64,000 nt of DNA from Gammaproteobacteria bacterium. GTDB taxonomy: Bacteria > Pseudomonadota > Gammaproteobacteria > HK1. The stretch is taken from the NCBI GenBank assembly GCA_009937425.1, contig JAACFO010000003.1:17391-81390 (forward strand). The letters run 5' to 3'. The notes under the pieces are model-generated. The model did no database searches. It worked only from the letters and a program-made list of their open reading frames with translations, and had not been told where the DNA came from. Below, piece after piece: positions 61,627-64,000 of the stretch (position 1 is its first letter; every line of letters starts with the position of its first letter). The position numbers were made by a program, and so were the translations under genes.

Positions 61627-62496
61627 TCACTGGTCCGCGCAGCCAACATCAGGAGCGCACATTCCCCGCAGATCCTTCGGATTCCGACTCGGCCTGAACT
61701 CCCAGGTCTCGGTCTTATGGTTGACGCAACCCACACCGGGTTTACACGCAATCGCACTCTCAATATGGACGACAGGATCGCAGACCGGGCCGCCAGGCTC
61801 GTCTCCGAGTGATCCGTCTGATGACGGCCGCGCCGGATGCAATTCCGACAATAACAAATATGTAATAACGCAAGACGCTTCTTCGAGAGAGCGTTCAACA
61901 AGACGTGGGTTTCCCCACAACGCCTGAATAGAGTGTGCATGCGTAAACTCTGATCCTCTCATCAAGAATTCATGCCTACTCGATAATACTGTTGAATCTT
62001 TCGCCCTGAGCGTCGCACTGATGTGTAATTCCGGGCTTCGCATGTTCTTTGTAATATCAAACGCGGGCATTTTAAAACCATACCTGATGATAGCCAATTC
62101 GAGTGTCGCATCCGCGCCTTCACGCAATTCAAAATGGCCTTGCTCTTTCAAGTACCGCCGAAAAGTTCTCAAAACTATTTCGTCCATCTTAACGTCGTTT
62201 GCGTCCATGTATGCACCAAACTGGTAACCCACATTTCTCGGTAGGCTCGAATAACCAGATAACAAGTCTTGCATCAGGCTACGTCCCACATTGACTGCAC
62301 CATCCACATCAGGTTTGTCGGGGATCGCGACAACGGGATTGATTTCTATACTTTTTATTTTGCGTGATGATTCCTGCGACATGTAGACCTGACCGCAGCC
62401 GCTCATCGCAAGTGACAACGCTGCTACGGCGATGTGCCGGTATGCCCGAAGGGATGTGGATTCGGGGTTGAGTAACGGGAAACACGCGTGATTCAT
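61627..62496 (-). CDS. Putative lipoprotein of unknown function
   Basis: A 289-residue protein. Residues 1-34 form a signal peptide ending LSLAMSGC with Cys34 as the lipidation site, though the N-terminal polar region is long. The mature body has no recognised domain; it shows a helical part around YMDANDVKMDEIVLRTFRRYLKEQGHFEL and a beta-rich part, and ends in a stretch with several Cys (KPGVGCVNH). The ATG at 62496 is chosen as the signal-peptide start. The DNA is visibly less GC-rich than its neighbours, hinting at transfer. Confidence 0.65.
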   Translation of the reverse strand: MNHACFPLLNPESTSLRAYRHIAVAALSLAMSGCGQVYMSQESSRKIKSIEINPVVAIPDKPDVDGAVNVGRSLMQDLLSGYSSLPRNVGYQFGAYMDANDVKMDEIVLRTFRRYLKEQGHFELREGADATLELAIIRYGFKMPAFDITKNMRSPELHISATLRAKDSTVLSSRHEFLMRGSEFTHAHSIQALWGNPRLVERSLEEASCVITYLLLSELHPARPSSDGSLGDEPGGPVCDPVVHIESAIACKPGVGCVNHKTETWEFRPSRNPKDLRGMCAPDVGCADQ

Positions 62497-62589
62497 CGGT
62501 GTGTCTTGATTGGCCTGGCGTGCTCGGAAGAATAGCAATCCACGGTTCGGACTGAGGTTACAGCTGACATACAATCAGCCAATTTTCTC

Positions 62590-64000
62590 TCAGGCAAACA
62601 CGCCGTGCAGGTACCAGTCACGCCCCTCGCGCAGCTCGCGATAGATCCAGTAGCGGGCACCGCTCACGTGCAATGCCTCGAAGTAATCACGGGCAATATC
62701 ATGACCATCCCACCAACCGCTTTCGATGCGCTCCGGCCCCCGGATGAGATGCAAACGCCCCTCCAGCCAGGGATCACCCGCCACGCTTCGTAATACCTCG
62801 GGGGGATCCAGAAGCCATAACGGCCTGTCGGGATAGTGTGCCGAAGACAACGCGCTGGCGATCCCCTGACCCGGGGCGCAACAGCGCCAGGCGTTCTCCG
62901 GACGGTGCTCTGCCGATAGCTTAAGCCCCTGCACCGCGCTCCTGCCCAGACGCGAACGCAATCGTTCCACCAGCGCCCGCCAGTCCCCGCCGGCAACACC
63001 TTCCTCGCCGAAGAGATCCTGACTCGAAGGCGCCAAAGGCAGAATGTCACGCACTCGGATCCCCAGATAGACGACCGCTTCTACCAACGCCACACGGGCC
63101 AAGCGCTCGCGCAGGAGCAGCAACAAATGCCCGGCATCGCGACTCGGTGTTACGAGCTCGATGGTCAGACGGGTGGCGGGGTTGCGCCGATGGGCGAGAT
63201 GCCATTCCAACACCTGCACACCGCCGGCCCGGGCCTGCAGATAACCGGCAAGCTCCAGCAACAATCGATGGGCGGCGATCAATAGAGTCTGCGTGTCCTT
63301 TACCTCACCGGGCAGGCTCGAGCGGCGCTGGAAGGTGGGCGGTGATGTATAGGGCAGGCGCGGATCGGCGCGCTTACCGAGAGCACGATCCAGATACGCG
63401 AGCAAAAGCGGATCGGTACGCCGCGCCACACCGTCCCTGGGCAAGCGGCTGCAATCGCCGAAGCACTCGATGCCGACACTTCGCAGGCTTTGCAGAATCC
63501 GGACCGGCAGTTCCAGACAAGTCAGCGGTACCGGAGCAAGGCAGGCCGGCAGCCTTTGCACGGCCGTTACCGGTTCTTCCAAAGCGGCCCGGGCCAACAG
63601 CCAGGCACCCAGCGGTGTGGGCGCAACGCCAAAACGCGCGCTGTAGCCGAGCGCATCGATGCCATGGCGCACCCGTGCGAGCAGTACATCCAGGCCACCG
63701 AATAACGCCAGACTACCGCCGATCTCCAACAACAGGCCGTGGGGCGGCACCAGACTCACGAAGGAAGTGAATTGACCGGCCCAAGCGGCCAGGCCTTCCA
63801 GGGCAGCGGCTTCCGCCGCTTCGTCACGGGGCGCGAGTATCAAATTCGGCACTAAAGCACAGGCGGCGCTCGCCGACATGGGCACTTGCACGCCGGCGGA
63901 TTCGGCACGGGCACCGGCAGCGACGATGACGGTGTCGGATATCACCGCCAACGGCACAGTGGCGGCACGTTCCGCACCCAGCGTCTCCAGGGGATAACGC
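62590..64000 (-). CDS. imuB: ImuB-type Y-family DNA polymerase homologue (5' end outside the window)
   Basis: A minus-strand reading of over 470 codons that runs off the window; the start lies beyond 64000. Residues resemble ImuB, a Y-family polymerase-like protein that lacks the acidic catalytic residues and works with ImuA and DnaE2 in SOS mutagenesis. Landmarks: GLLLEIGGSLALFGG, LGVAPTPLGAWLLARA, GIECFGDCSRLPRDGVARR and the final WWDGHDIARDYFEA with WYLHGVFA. The first lines of the polymerase (catalytic carboxylates) are not in the window, so their loss cannot be judged. imuA and dnaE2 would be expected on either side. Confidence 0.85.
   Translation of the reverse strand, partial: RYPLETLGAERAATVPLAVISDTVIVAAGARAESAGVQVPMSASAACALVPNLILAPRDEAAEAAALEGLAAWAGQFTSFVSLVPPHGLLLEIGGSLALFGGLDVLLARVRHGIDALGYSARFGVAPTPLGAWLLARAALEEPVTAVQRLPACLAPVPLTCLELPVRILQSLRSVGIECFGDCSRLPRDGVARRTDPLLLAYLDRALGKRADPRLPYTSPPTFQRRSSLPGEVKDTQTLLIAAHRLLLELAGYLQARAGGVQVLEWHLAHRRNPATRLTIELVTPSRDAGHLLLLLRERLARVALVEAVVYLGIRVRDILPLAPSSQDLFGEEGVAGGDWRALVERLRSRLGRSAVQGLKLSAEHRPENAWRCCAPGQGIASALSSAHYPDRPLWLLDPPEVLRSVAGDPWLEGRLHLIRGPERIESGWWDGHDIARDYFEALHVSGARYWIYRELREGRDWYLHGVFA

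Noticed and set aside
1..64000. tRNA, rRNA, CRISPR arrays, prophage or complete insertion sequences
   Set aside because: Looked for on both strands by eye; no cloverleaf, repeat-spacer series, integrase or transposase gene was found.

Overview
The window reads as chromosomal DNA of a GC-rich, denitrifying proteobacterium, most likely a gammaproteobacterium. This rests on gene content: cytochrome cd1 nitrite reductase with c-type cytochromes, a five-step Hut pathway, a short PutA, a YajD-type HNH protein, ImuB and REP-type palindromes. No rRNA, tRNA, CRISPR array, phage module or complete insertion sequence was seen. Species-level placement is not possible from sequence reading alone.

Layout. 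0-4.1 kb: nitrite respiration, with a diheme cytochrome c, a tetraheme NapC/NirT quinol dehydrogenase, NirS and a cupredoxin; two FNR/DNR-type boxes precede the operons. 4.2-7.7 kb (minus strand): PhnD-C-E-E phosphonate/phosphite-type ABC importer. 8-12.6 kb: amidase and bifunctional PutA. 12.6-18.3 kb: small DUF proteins, a methyltransferase, and hutU, hutG and hutI, with a perfect 12-bp inverted repeat between divergent hutU and hutG. 18.4-27.8 kb: an accessory stretch between the two halves of the hut genes. It holds two nucleotidyl-cyclase/TolB/TPR fusions, a deletion scar of a third, secreted and membrane proteins, a dienelactone hydrolase, a MITE-like element, and a small-protein cluster behind a third FNR-like box. 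27.8-33.3 kb: hutF-SDR-cysQ-qor, convergent with hutH. 33.4-35.5 kb: an XRE regulator coupled to a PhnD-like binding protein that lacks a signal peptide, followed by a gene remnant.

35.6-54.3 kb is the most unusual part. It holds three full-length members and one truncated member of the non-pyrrolysine MttB (trimethylamine methyltransferase) superfamily. Around them lie a Tat-exported family-5 binding protein, two Dpp-type permeases, a double ATPase, a dimethylglycine/sarcosine dehydrogenase-like flavoprotein, a universal stress protein and a trimethylamine-dehydrogenase-like flavoprotein with changed substrate-site residues. I infer import and N-demethylation of methylated amines or amino-acid betaines. 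The demethylated amino acids could then be burnt through PutA or Hut. No corrinoid protein is visible, so the methyl acceptor of the MttB proteins is an open question.

54.4-64 kb: MFS transporter, HNH protein, GFA protein, methyltransferase, GNAT, a REP cluster sharing its core with the one at 40.9 kb, an MlrC-type protein, a gamma-glutamyltransferase, a lipoprotein and a 5'-incomplete imuB.
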